Positions 24,718-36,926 are shown, numbered from the stretch's first letter. The stretch: 64,000 nucleotides of DNA from Unio delphinus (GCA_029339505.1 JAQISU010000163.1:5937501-6001500), one strand, 5' to 3'. The notes: generated by a model not told the origin, from the sequence alone. A program made the numbers and translations.

Positions 24718-25225
24718 CTAAATCGTAAAATCGGTAGGATTTTCATCGTCGAGGTTTTTTAAGTCACTTCCCGCTATCATATTTGCGATGTTGCTTTGGT
24801 CGTTAGTGTATGACGGAGTCATCAACGACGATAGTTTCTGATCCACTGCGTTATTTATAATTTTACTAACACTTGCAGGCATATCCGCTGTAGATGGTAG
24901 TGGTCCTGGTCTCCTTCGCCGTCGAACTAGCGCTGTTAGTTTATCCCGAGCGGCTGAAAACGCTTTTTTCGGCAGCATCTCCAACAGCGCTAATACCCTT
25001 ATCACGAATAACATCAATAGCTTTCATCGATAACTGTTTTGCTAGCGGCGCCACTTTTGGAGCCATTCTTGCAAATAACCCTGCAATTGTATCACCGAGA
25101 CCATCACCATAGTACGCGCTATAAACTGGAAATCGTGAGTTTACTACATAGACTCTGGTTGGTTTGTCATGGTTGTAGTGTATGATCATCTTATTTAAAT
25201 GATATTTATCTGTTGAAAAATCCAA
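24718..25225 (-). pseudogene. small basic virion protein (GLFARM family), copy 1
   Basis: Two overlapping frames: 24941-25225 with AYYGDGLGDTIAGLFARMAP and 24718-25017 with the basic run LVRRRRRPGPLP. The homologue in copy 2 is one open frame, so a frameshift near 24960 splits this one. A Gly-rich amphipathic start, an Arg-rich centre and a position next to the major capsid gene suggest a DNA-binding or membrane-active core protein. That is an inference. Confidence 0.6.
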
Positions 25226-25232
25226 GAGATTT

Positions 25233-26362
25233 TCAGTCGCTGTAATAATCCGTAGAATTTTCCACTAACTCATCAATGAAATCTCGATATGTTGCAATGT
25301 TCATGATGCCACCTTGAAATAACCGCATGCAGATATCAGCTGCTTCATTGATTATTTCCGGTGAGTTATTTCCAGCTCGTTTCCCTCCGATGAGAACTTC
25401 TAATCGTGATATATCGCTGAGAATATTACCAGGACATTGACTTAGACCACTACCTGATGTCCCTTTTGGGTTACTGGAATATCCCTTCCTGGCTGATTTT
25501 TTAGTTATACCAGTTGCACCTTTTTCAGAATCAGCTTCTGCCATTATTCGTATTTCATCCGGGATTGGGTCTGCTGTATATCCTGGTGGTAGTGGGCCAC
25601 CCTTTACTGCAGCTAGAAAAACATTAAAATCAGGACTTATTTCTTTTGTGATTCTAGTTTTACCGCGGTTTGCTAAAAACACTTTATTCGCACATTTGTC
25701 TATGTCTTTTATAAATTTTCTAGATTTGTCGTTTTTAAATAATTATATCTTATATTTTTTTTAAAAATTGTCTTCAGTAAATTTAACTAATTCAGAGTCT
25801 GATTTGATTCTTCTAATTTCAGTTAACGCATCAGTCGTAAATATCCTTTCAGGTGGATAGTCTTCTATTGCAACAGCGCTTTCTTGTTCTTCAAGTGGTT
25901 CAGGTGGCGCGTTAACTTCTTGTTCAAGTCGTTCAGGTGGTGGGGATCTAATATCAATATCACCTAATCGTTCTATTTCTTCCTGAAGTTCTCGTTCTTG
26001 TTGTTCTTGTCGTCTTGCAGCAGTCATTATATCACCAGGAAGTGTTTATAAACATTTTTTTGATTGTTTAGATCTTCTTGCTTTTTTTTCAGTTTCCGCT
26101 GCTATTTTTTCAAGTTCACCAATAAGATGTTTTTCTGTTCTTTTTCTCCCATCTCGGGAACATCTCCCCATATAGCACGCTCTACCCCCTTCGTTGCTGT
26201 GGTTATTGGTTTAAACAACTCTTCAGATCCCGCAGCAAAATCCGTTTGTAAACTCTGTCTAGCTTGCAGTTTATTCCTGACAGAGTCGCGGATTGGTATA
26301 AATTTTTTGATCGCGACCAGTCTCCCACGAGCCAATCGGGTCGTTAATGCTTCATTTACCAT
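25233..26362 (-). pseudogene. large structural-region protein, copy 1
   Basis: This is a homologue of 39002-40052 in copy 2. Pieces in order: MVNEALTTRLARGRLVAIKK with RDSVRNKLQARQ (from 26362), then a Glu/Pro-rich middle (25761-26027), then GNILSDISRLEVLIGGKRAG and FRDFIDELVE-like sequence (25233-25682). At least two frame breaks separate them. The middle differs strongly from copy 2, so this is the most divergent of the shared genes. The function is unknown; the position between capsid genes and early genes is constant. Confidence 0.55.
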
Positions 26363-26930
26363 TATTGAAATCGTAAACAATTTTCCAATTAAGATACGAA
26401 GAGATTTCAATCTAAATGCAGTGATTTTGTCACCCGAAAATAATTTTAGATGAAAAAGTCTACGGGAAATTCCATGCAAAATAGACCATTTGACCCGATT
26501 GAAACCAGCTCAGTTTTTAGTGTATTTTTGACTGATTTTGGTATATTTTTGGTGCTTTTGTCCGATTTTGGTGCTTTTTTATGATTTTTTTTATTCAAAG
26601 TCATTCTTAAGTGAAAAAGTCTACGGGAAACCCCATGTAAAATCGACCATTTGACCCGATTGAAACCACTGAAAATCAGACAAAAAACCCACTAAAATCA
26701 GACAAAAAGTACCAAAAATATACCAAAATCAGACAAAAACAGCACTAAAATCAACGACAAAAAAGTATTTGCTATGAAAATTTCACTAATAAAAAATATT
26801 TAGAACATCCTTGTAGTAAAATGCCAGTATATAATTTCACCACTATTGTTGACTAAAACAGACCATTCGAAGTTTTTTTTCCGTTTTGTTCAATTAACAA
26901 TCTTATATTTCTGATTTTTAAATTAATTAC
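26363..26930. promoter_or_regulatory. repeat-rich intergenic region, candidate replication origin, copy 1
   Basis: About 0.5 kb without genes. It has a direct repeat of about 60 bp (GTCTACGGGAAA...CCATTTGACCCGATTGAAACC at 26449-26510 and 26610-26670). It also has an imperfect inverted repeat built from the word TCTGATTTTGGTATATTTTT (left arm 26525-26580, right arm 26665-26745). It sits between the virion genes and the early genes. Copy 2 has a large palindrome of different sequence in the same place. Confidence 0.5.
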
Positions 26931-27227
26931 TCATTTTACTTCATATTCCTTCCATAATTCCTTTCTTATTTTTTCCACGATAGTAAATAACGGGACAAAC
27001 TTACTGACGTCGTCACAGCATAGAAGGGAATCACGGATAGAATTCTGAATTCGTTTTATTAGTGCATATTGTTTGGGTAGTACATATTTGTTATTGTTAG
27101 CGCCGTATTCAATGTCTTGGAAGTCGGACATAATTTGATCGCAGATTAAACCATCTGATATGTAAATCCCCTGAGATTTCAAATTTAAAATTTCGGTTAT
27201 TACCTCATTGATATTTTGAGAATTCAT
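26931..27227 (-). CDS. small helical protein, copy 1
   Basis: An intact 98-codon frame, predicted mostly helical, without Cys motifs or a signal peptide. It aligns over its whole length with the first ~98 residues of the gene at 40659-41084 (shared pattern NEVITEI..LK, QI.S.F.D, YALIKRIQ, FVPLF..VEK.R.EL). Conservation between two otherwise ruined copies suggests a real gene of the element. I do not recognise the family. Confidence 0.6.
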   Translation of the reverse strand: MNSQNINEVITEILNLKSQGIYISDGLICDQIMSDFQDIEYGANNNKYVLPKQYALIKRIQNSIRDSLLCCDDVSKFVPLFTIVEKIRKELWKEYEVK

Positions 27228-27282
27228 ATTATTGATAATTATATACTTCTAATATGAAAAATATATTTCCAGAGATGGATGT

Positions 27283-27774
27283 CTATGCATAAACGAATTT
27301 AATTTTTTGTCCAGTCTTTTTTGAAATCGCAGATTGATAAATTCCCTCTGCGATGAATTGAACAGAAGGTCGACAAATATCGAAATACCTACCGGCCTTA
27401 GCTATTGATTGAAATACTATTTCCTCGTTATTTGTTGTATTAAAAGATCTTACAGGTCTCGCTTTTTTCGAGTGTTGTCCAGTCTTTATTCGTTTTAAAT
27501 TTTCACTTTATGAGATAGCCTGCAGATTTGATAAAGAATTCTTCTTAGGATTGGAATCAATGTGATCGATAACAAAACCATCCTTGATCAATCCATGGAA
27601 ACATTCATATATGATTCTATGATTAAGATGAATTTTCCCTCCAGCGGTAAACCTCAAATACCCTTGATTATTCACAGCACCAACGGTTTTCTTCAGTTTA
27701 CGATGTCTGACAATACCATCACTGGATGCCTCATAGTTGCTGATCACGGGATGCGGTCGGAATTCTTGGTTCAT
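27283..27774 (-). pseudogene. HNH homing endonuclease-like protein, copy 1
   Basis: The N-terminal segment RPHPVISNYEASSDGIVRHR resembles the NUMOD4 DNA-binding motif. The HNH nuclease core has HRIIYECFHG and VIDHIDSNPKKNSLSNLQAI. After an in-frame TAA (27508) the same frame continues with KKARPVRSFNT and an SIAKAG segment, resembling the NUMOD1 repeat that follows HNH domains in phage and organelle homing enzymes. Without the stop the protein would have about 163 residues. It lies between the small helical gene and the zinc protein. A nuclease of this type is unusual in an animal virus-like element. Confidence 0.78.
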
Positions 27775-27788
27775 TTGTACATACTATA

Positions 27789-28163
27789 CTATTTGTCTAA
27801 TTCATTGTTTGGTCTAATGATTACATTTGGAAATCTTCCGATGTAGTCTTGAGGAGTTCTTATGATTTTGTCGTTGACCCTGACTGTTGTCGCGTCAGAG
27901 TTATTGATGGAGTTTTTAGTGGAATCTTTGATAGAGTTTTTAACTCTATTATCATAATAACGCTTCAACTCCCTATATCGCTTACCACCACAGCCGAGAT
28001 ACAACTGTGATTTACCACGCACCCCTACCCCACATCGTATACAAGGGATCGGGCCAAGGCTTCCACGTCGAAAACTTTGCATATGATATCCACAGAACTC
28101 GTTTCTGCATGATTTGTTACACGGGGTTACTGATACAATCATAAGCCATTTGCAATGATTCAT
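27789..28163 (-). CDS. small zinc-binding protein, copy 1
   Basis: An intact 124-codon frame. Cys/His pattern: CNKSCRNEFCGYH at about residues 15-27 and PCIRCG..., LGCG at about 40-59, which fits a small zinc ribbon or finger pair. The C-terminal half is polar and basic. It is transcribed leftward, and its start is only 43 bp from the start of the rightward polymerase-helicase, so the two probably share a divergent promoter. No counterpart remains in copy 2. The function is unknown; an early regulatory or DNA-binding role is possible. Confidence 0.6.
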   Translation of the reverse strand: MNHCKWLMIVSVTPCNKSCRNEFCGYHMQSFRRGSLGPIPCIRCGVGVRGKSQLYLGCGGKRYRELKRYYDNRVKNSIKDSTKNSINNSDATTVRVNDKIIRTPQDYIGRFPNVIIRPNNELDK

Positions 28164-28206
28164 TATATAATATATTCTCTATTTAAATACTTATTTTAAT
28201 TATAGC
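28164..28206. promoter_or_regulatory. divergent promoter between zinc protein and polymerase-helicase
   Basis: A 43-bp, almost pure AT gap (TATTTAAATACTTATTTTAA) between two outward-facing start codons. TATA-like words occur on both strands. Confidence 0.45.
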
Positions 28207-31200
28207 ATGAAGGAATTAGAGAGATTATCGAAAATTACGCCTAGGAAAAATGCTAAATTCAATCTCGATAGAATCTCTGATACACCAAAGGGTAAAATTC
28301 GTGATAGAACCATGTTGGGTAACATCAGCGATTGTTTTAATGAATTCAAGCGTGATGGAGCATCTCACTGTTGGTCGACATTTCGAATCAATGGTGAAGT
28401 TGATGCTACCATGAACGATAAAAACGAAGCAGTGATAATCTCACATCTTACGCAGAAAAGGTATTTTTTTAGAGTGAAATTCATTATCCGTTCAGACACC
28501 GGAGATTGGATTATCAGGGATAAATTTGAACCCATCTTGAAGAATAAAAAAACTGTCACTGTGAGTCAAGATTCCAAACCAGGAATTCTAATTGGAATTG
28601 ACAAACCGTATTACGAAAGATCTTATCCTGTAGCAGCAGTTGTTTATGGGATATATCCGTTAAATGATAAACCGAGTATTGAAAAACTGAAATCCATGAA
28701 ACTGTCATTGTTCACTTCGTCAAGAATAAATTGTGTAGCAGAACGAATAATATAGAACACTTCACAAATACATCCCGGGGGAACAAATTGACTAATCTAA
28801 GACGCAAGAGAATAACCGAGTGGGGATTAACAGTAAAGGAGTACGGGGCAACAATTCAAAATGTGGCAGAGTTAGAACGAATACTAAAATTCCCAATATA
28901 GGTAACGGCAATAACAGGCGAGATATTATACGAACCGAAATATAAATCGAGAGGAGCTCCAATAAAAATTATTGATCATAATGAACACGCATGGACATCT
29001 GCAGTAACAATATTTCCGAGGGATAGAACCATAAAATATATACCCGTGGAATTCTCTGAAGAGAAACTATTTCATTTTATTCATCAATTGAGTAAAAACG
29101 ATCCTGTGTCAGTGTGGTTACTTCACAGCGCTGAAAACCCCGAGGGTGGATTCGATCAGTTTGTAAGACCCAATGGAGAATTATACGGTACCGAAGCCCT
29201 CCATGACAAGATGGAAAAACTAGCTGGTAGTTTTTCGAAGAGTTTCGACGACGAAGAATTGTTAACAAATTGCTTTACAATTCCGTCGGTTGCGGCTCAT
29301 TTTGCGATAAAAAGAAACTCGTGGAAACGAACGCGAGCTGAATTTCTCACAGACATCAAATCAAGCTGCATCTAATACAATCACGGTGGATTATGGAATA
29401 CAAAATATGACCCTGAAACTATTATTTCAGTTGATATAGTCGCGTGTTACCCAGGGAGTTTTCTCGGGTACGGAGAATGCGCTGAATACTTCAAGCGATT
29501 TGGACATCCCACACACGAGATGGCCCATGTTGCGATTAATGAACCATTACCCGATTTTGATTCAACCGGATTCGCTCGTGTGGTATCATTTGAATTGGCT
29601 AAAGGATTTCATCCGTGCTGTTATGTCTGGATTGGTAGACACATGTCTGTGAAACATTGGATGCCAATAGTGCTATTACGGTATATCATCGATTGTAACA
29701 TGCTGATATCGCTGATTGTCAGTGAAGCAATTATATCATATCGAGCACAGACTGAAGTCGGGTTACCACCACAACCTGATCTAGATAGTATAATCAGCGA
29801 ACAACGAAAACAATTCCCGGATCTCGACGAAGAATATATCATGAATTGGTCCAAACTGTTATATGAAATCTGAAACAAAGATGCAAAAGATCTCGGAAGA
29901 AGAATAATCGGTAAATTCATTCAGGGTAGCAAATTCGACAATAAAAGATATTCTTCACAGTTGATTATAGATAACGTCGAATACGATTTTATAATCGCGG
30001 ATATAACATCTAAGGGTATATATGTCGATCGTAAAGACGCTTTCTTGTCCGATGGAACCAAATTGGGTACAATTGTTATTTACAGCGATGGACACAGTCT
30101 TCAGTATACACATTTGAGGGCATCTATGCTGGCTTATGCTTCTATCAATTTATTTTCGATGATAAATAGATTTCCTGACACCGCAGTTAGAGCCGCCACT
30201 GATTCATTTTACATAGACATGAAACACAGCAACGCAGTAGCTAAATTCATTAGTTGTGACGAGAGTTGGGGATCATGGAGAATTAAGCGGGAAATACCGT
30301 GTGATTATTCAAGATCAGCAGATGTTATGATTGATGATAAATATTTGAAAAGCAATCAGTGTTCAGAACTATCTAACGCACCGCAGATATCTGATCCAAT
30401 ATGTAGATATAAAACAGTTTATTTAAACGGCTGTGGTGGGTCAGGAAAGACGACTCGCGAGATTGAATTATTTCGTGGCAAATCAAACATGATTGTGCTA
30501 ACACCGACACACTGACTTGCCAGAGAGATGAAACAACGAGAGGTGAATGCTTGCACTTATCACAGTTTCTTTCGATGGAAAGGTGACGAATGGGTTCCTG
30601 ATCGAATGGGCGAGAAATTTATTCCTGAAGTCGTAATTTGGGATGAGATATGCACGGTGTCATTAGATGTATTACAAAAATTTCTTGATTGGTTATTGCA
30701 CGCGAACACAAAAGTCGTCATGTGCGGCGATCATGGCCAACCACCACCATTTGTCGGTTTATCGCGACATGATTGTTAAAGAATTTTGTAGACTATTATG
30801 AAGAAATTAACACCGATCATGGAGCACTTGATGAAGAATTACGAGAGTTCAAGAAACTAATTAGATTACAACCTGATAGAATCCAATGTGAGATAGCGCG
30901 TGAAATAATTTCGGAAACTCCCATGAATGATTTTTGGGTAACGTGGAGACCAAACGATTTGATAATCGCAAATAGAAAAATAGTCAGGGACACACTTCAG
31001 ATGAAGTTATTTGAAACACACAAAGAAAAATTTGCAACACTTCCAGTGCCGTTGTGTTAAAGGCCTTCGGATAGACGAAAACAGAATATTGAAGTTGATA
31101 TTCCAGGACAGCGTGAAAAGCAGAATTTAGTGTTAAATGATATTGTGTTGGATGATATCAGCGTCGTCGAAGATGCATTGCGTGCTGATAAATCTCCATG

Positions 31201-31504
31201 GACGCTAGGTTACGCAGCGACGATACATTCTTCACAGGGATTGACTATATCAGATACAATTGGTTGGATGGTGGATAATCACATCGAGTGGTCAAATTTA
31301 GTTTATCTCGCAGTATCCAGAGTACGAAGAATAAATCAACTTCGAAGAATTGTCCTGACAGAGTCAGGAGATGATAACGACACTACAATAAGTGATATTG
31401 TCACTGGTAAACAGAAAGTAAACATATGCATATTCGTGGTAATTGCAATAAATGCTATAAATGTTATTGCAATGTCCATTGAATTAACGCAGAATTATAT
31501 TTGA
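28207..31504 (+). pseudogene. family B DNA polymerase fused to SF1 helicase, copy 1
   Basis: This would replicate the element. N-terminal region (28207-29375) of unknown fold. Polymerase palm: motif A DIVACYPGSF (about 29432-29460), motif B helix LRASMLAYASINLFSMI (about 30114) and motif C AATDSFYI (about 30192). There follows directly a helicase of superfamily 1: Walker A GCGGSGKTT (30429), DEAD-like box IWDEI (30636), motif III CGDHGQPPP (30723), motif V HSSQGLT (31230) and motif VI YLAVSRVRR (31302). In-frame stops or frameshifts near 28753, 28900, 29375, 29873, 30512, 30776 and 31058 make it dead, but copy 2 shows the parts form one frame. Both catalytic Asp motifs of the polymerase remain. 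Related fusions are known to me from fungal and invertebrate genomes (memory only). Confidence 0.85.
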
Positions 31505-31602
31505 GTACCAAATCCTTGCATTTGCAAAAGATTATGCCAATATGTCAACAGGCCGAATTCATAAAAATGACATCGACCTAGATTTGTCAATTAATTTCTA
31601 AG
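31427..31602 (+). pseudogene. Cys-rich segment after the helicase, copy 1
   Basis: In a frame shifted from the helicase end there is MHIRGNCNKCYKCYCNVH, then a stop and a further open stretch with LHLQKIMPICQQAEFIKM. Four close Cys and a His suggest a zinc site. It may be the true C-terminal tail of the polymerase-helicase or a separate small gene. Copy 2 is cut off before this point, so it cannot be cross-checked here. Confidence 0.3.
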
Positions 31603-31605
31603 TCG

Positions 31606-33365
<1,760 letters not shown>

Positions 33366-33540
33366 CAGCAGAGAGGGCGAACAGACCGAAACTATTTCAG
33401 ACAAACCGAAACTATTTTCAAACAGACCGAAACTATTTCAGACAAACCGAAACTATTTCAGCAAAATCTTAAAAGATTTCAAACCGAAACCAATTCAGGC
33501 AGACAAAAAAAAAAAAAAAAAAATGATTTCGGTTTGTCAC
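33366..33540. repeat. left terminus and subterminal repeats of copy 2
   Basis: GCAGCAGAGAGGGCGAACAGACC matches the terminus at copy 1. It is followed by four direct repeats of about 18 bp around ACCGAAACTATTTCAG. An inverted TTTCGGTTTGTC at 33526-33537 can pair with GACAAACCGAAA. A run of about 20 A separates them. Confidence 0.6.
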
Positions 33541-33606
33541 GCCAGAGACATAGTCTCCAAACAGACCTGGCGCTGATGGCGTTTTGGAGACAAATTGAAA
33601 ATCCTT

Positions 33607-34912
33607 TTAGGATTTGAGAAACAGACATATTTGTAAAACCTCTCCTTGTAAATCAATCAAATTATTGGACTGGTCGGTGAGTTTAAAATTAATTCTCGTT
33701 AATGAATCATTATGACATCGCATATAGACCGGATTAGTTGGATCTTCAATCATTAGAAATCCGGGTGGAGCTGTTGGTGCAAATGAGTATAAAATATATT
33801 CCTGCTGGGCTTTATTTGATCTTTCGAGATTTATTTGGTAGCTTCCAATGATGGCATCACACAGTAGATTTATTGCAATCACCGAGGATATATTTACGTT
33901 TTGAGGAGCGATATGCCCACCACCGCCGTCTGGGTCATTGTTTTGTTTGAGAATAAATTTTTGTGGCTGTGGTATTTTTAACCATGCGGAATGAATCTTT
34001 TTAAAACCATCATCGATGGCATCATTGAGAGATTTTTTTTTTAACTTGGACACATTATATCCTGGAAACTTAAAATCGGGGATATCTTCTACGCGTATAT
34101 TATATGTTGCCACAAAATTTGTTCTTGTTTTAGATCTATCACGACCTAATATTTCTTGAATAATTCCCAAATTTTGTGTTTTCATATCGGCGATAATTTT
34201 ATTACATATTTCTATGTATTTGATGATCTCATTTCGTTTGGTGGGAATTGTACTAATTTCCGTTACGAGTAAATTTTTAAATCTTTCAAAATTATTATTC
34301 ATCGCTGTGAACTGTTTAGAAACTCTGTCTTGGTCAACTCGATAATATCCACCATCGGGTTGGTTTATCCAATCCATACAAAAATTTAACGTGTTATCAT
34401 ATATTCTTATATATGTTATATCAGCCATGTGATCAACCTCCTTATCAGAAATATAATCAGATTTTTTCGGTTCGGGTATATAAACGGTTTCTTGTCGAGT
34501 TGGGATTTCAGGCCATCCCAGCACGGTTCTGATTGAGCTCTGATAGATATCTACAACATACCCGGGTGAGTTTATCTCAATCGCGGATGATAACGTCGGC
34601 TCGTGAACTGTTATAGCGATTTTCGATCCTTTTCCAGTAATGGATTTTATTCTACGCTGAAATTCATTATTGATTTGTTCAATTTGGTAGGATCCAGATG
34701 GTATGGAAACAACGTTCCAGTCTGGAGTCCCGTCTTGTTTATTCTTTCGAAAACACCAGGAAATTATTCGGTTACTGACCACCAAATGGTACTGATCTAA
34801 TATTTGGCCAACTGTGGTATACTCGTAATTTTGCTAATGCTATCTCCTTAACGGGAATCGCAGGATGGAAATTCTCACTGAATTCAGAATTGGTTGAGGT
34901 TATTGAGATCAT
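33607..34912 (-). pseudogene. penton-like minor capsid protein, copy 2
   Basis: One long frame of 392 codons (33607-34785) covers most of the protein: VVSIPSGSYQIEQINNEFQR, SSIRTVLGWPEIPT and the C-terminal ILYSFAPTAPPGFLMIEDP with LTDQSNNLIDLQGEV. The first ~40 codons, from Met 34912, are in another frame because of a frameshift near 34760. It is the better preserved of the two penton-like genes and carries a longer middle segment (around 34320-34440) than copy 1. Confidence 0.8.
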
Positions 34913-35451
34913 GCTGGTTTTCACCGGGGTGGTGTTTTCCGCTATTCGTTGAAGTAGTTATTGCGATGTTGCCATTGTTATTATATTCGTGTTGTTTTTC
35001 TAATTTTGACATCGCGGAATTATAAACACGTACCATCGCCGAAAACTCACTATCGGATATTAATGTGTCATCGAGGAAGGACGATATCATCGAGGATAAT
35101 TGCGAGTACGCTGGTGACACAACACAGAACTTAACTATGTAATCCTGCAGTTTGCGCTGGCTACATGATGATACTTTTGTTGTTATTATTGAAATTATTC
35201 CAGCAATTGTTGTCGCCGCGGATATACAAATTGGAACAGCTATCGGAGCAACCATTGTCACCGAGGAGAGTATAATACCAGCTCCGGTAATTACACCTGA
35301 TACCGAGTACACGGTAACGTCAACTGCAGTAATTCTTCGTCGGTATTTTTTTTATTTTTGTTTGGTACTCCTCAGTGAGTGTTTTGAGATTAGTTTGAAA
35401 TTCTCTGTCTTGATCATTGCGATACTGCTGTGACGTTGCCAATGATGACAT
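34884..35451 (-). pseudogene. membrane-hairpin protein, copy 2
   Basis: About 190 codons, broken by one frameshift near 35345. The N-terminal helix (YRNDQDREFQTNLKTLTEEY) is followed by two adjacent hydrophobic segments, about VYSVSGVITGAGIILSSVTM and PIAVPICISAATTIAGIISI, and then a soluble helical tail with LISDSEFSAM. The layout of cytosolic helix, double membrane span and short helical tail is a recurrent feature of Maverick-like elements, known to me without an assigned function. It overlaps the penton-like gene start by 29 bases. Confidence 0.65.
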
Positions 35452-35520
35452 TTTATTTATTACAACAGATTTCAAATTGCTAGCAATTAAAACGCTGGCG
35501 TTTTCAATTAAGCTGTTTAC

Positions 35521-36480
35521 TTAAAAATCCGCTACGAATTCCACATACCATGTTACTGAAACCCTTGCCAAATTATTATCAGCGGATATTATTGTGAATT
35601 GTTCAGTTGTTTCCTTGTAGATGATCGTTGATATCATATTGTTGACCCAGATGAACTCGTTGATGAAATATTAAATTGAGTCGGCGACACTAGTGTTAAT
35701 CGATAAATACCTTTGACGATCGTGGTAATATTTAATATGTTATTTTGTGGTGTCCACATAAATGATCCGTGTTGAATCGTGTATACTACGTTGTTGATTT
35801 TCTCATGAGGAATTTTGGCTTTCTCAATGATTTTTATCATCCCCGATGCATCATCTCTGATTGCCTCGATGGTGTTTTTCATCTCTTCGATGGATTTTCT
35901 AATATCCGGGAGTTTTATGTCGTGTTTATTAAATGAGACTCCAAGAAATTTATGGACGATGTTTTCACGAAAAATTGAAAACTGTTTAATGTGTTCTTCA
36001 TATCTGGATTGAAGTGTTGCAAATTATAACACAGTTGTTTTTATCTCTGTGAGCTTCGGTATGGTCACCGGTGGAACCCCAAAGAAATTAGCGACTGGGA
36101 GTTGAACCTCAGTAACAGATTTTTGTAAACCCGCAAATTGATTTACTTGAACGTCATATTTATCATAGAGAGTTTTTAATGATTCTGCAGATGATACATA
36201 ATTATCACTGAGTAATGTTAATTTATCTGTGAGCGTCGAAACAAGGACACCCGGTATGAGTTTACCCTACTTGGAAAACAACGCGATAGTATCTTCTACT
36301 GCGTCGCGTCATTTAACTAAAATATCATCTAGGGAAACATTACTAGATTTCAATTTATCCTGACGATCTTGAAATACAACTATTTCATTGGGTTTATCAT
36401 CTCGGATATTTCATCTTCGATTATTTTGTTTACATCACCGGTTGCAGATATTTCCGTGGTGGGTTTTTCAGGCTTTAGAG
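35521..36480 (-). pseudogene. fibre-like or tail protein remnant, copy 2
   Basis: About 300 codons with many breaks. Readable pieces run from an acidic N-terminal helix (NKIIEDEISEMINPM), through SDNYVSSAESLKTLYDKYDV and VTIPKLTEIKTTV, to the intact C-terminal piece 35634-35882 with IQHGSFMWTPQNNILNITT. The last residues match the fragment at 22704-23030. Long helical rod plus Ser-rich C-terminus resembles fibre or spike proteins in layout only; no motif proves this. Confidence 0.45.
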
Positions 36481-36505
36481 GGATCTTTCCCAAATATCAA
36501 TCAAG

Positions 36506-36926
36506 TTATTTTATATAATTTCTCTCTAAAAAGCGATTACTTGTGTATTCGTGTACGGTTTTATGGGGTGGTTTTCCCGATGATGAAATAGCGTCGAGGA
36601 CATTTAATACTTCTATGCCGCATATTGGTGGGTCATTCATTTCCTGTGTTGGCAGCGTGAAATACCAGATAGGAATTTTTAAGCGGTTTATATAACCCAT
36701 AAATTCTTTAGGCTGTGCTAACCCATACGAATCGAAAAAAAACAATTGCACGCGGATCAATTGCGTAAGCAGCCCAGTGAGTTCCAGGTCCGGTGTTGTT
36801 ATCGAGATTAATGATACCGGTTTCAGCGTTGTTTGGTTGTTGTTGTAATTGATCTCTCATAAAAACAGCTCTACGGTTTTTTATCGCTAGAATTTTAGCA
36901 GCATCGATTAAATCAAAATTTGACAT
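36506..36926 (-). pseudogene. adenain-like cysteine protease, copy 2
   Basis: This would be the maturation protease that cleaves capsid precursors. The N-terminal part reads MSNFDLIDAAKILAI, then FMRDQL, IINLDNNTGPGTHWAAY with the catalytic His in THW. A one-base frameshift in an A/T run near 36739 separates it from FDSYGLAQPKEF (the Asp/Glu-type third residue position) and DPPICGIEVLN with the catalytic Cys. All three expected residues of the adenovirus-type His-Glu/Asp-Cys triad are thus still encoded. At about 140 codons it is shorter than adenovirus proteases (about 200) but normal for Maverick proteases. It is absent from copy 1. Confidence 0.8.

Larger units (their letters stand above)
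20620..31605. mobile_element. Maverick/Polinton-like virus element, copy 1
   Basis: An 11 kb decayed element. Virion genes are on the minus strand from 20900 to 26362, followed by three small minus-strand genes up to 28163 and the plus-strand polymerase-helicase from 28207. Gene content (penton-like, pX-like and double-jelly-roll-type capsid proteins with a family B polymerase) places it with Maverick/adintovirus-like elements. It has no visible integrase or packaging ATPase, and it lacks the protease through an internal deletion near 23020-23045. The left end is set by the terminal repeat; the right end was not found and the limit given is where helicase-linked sequence fades. Confidence 0.8.
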
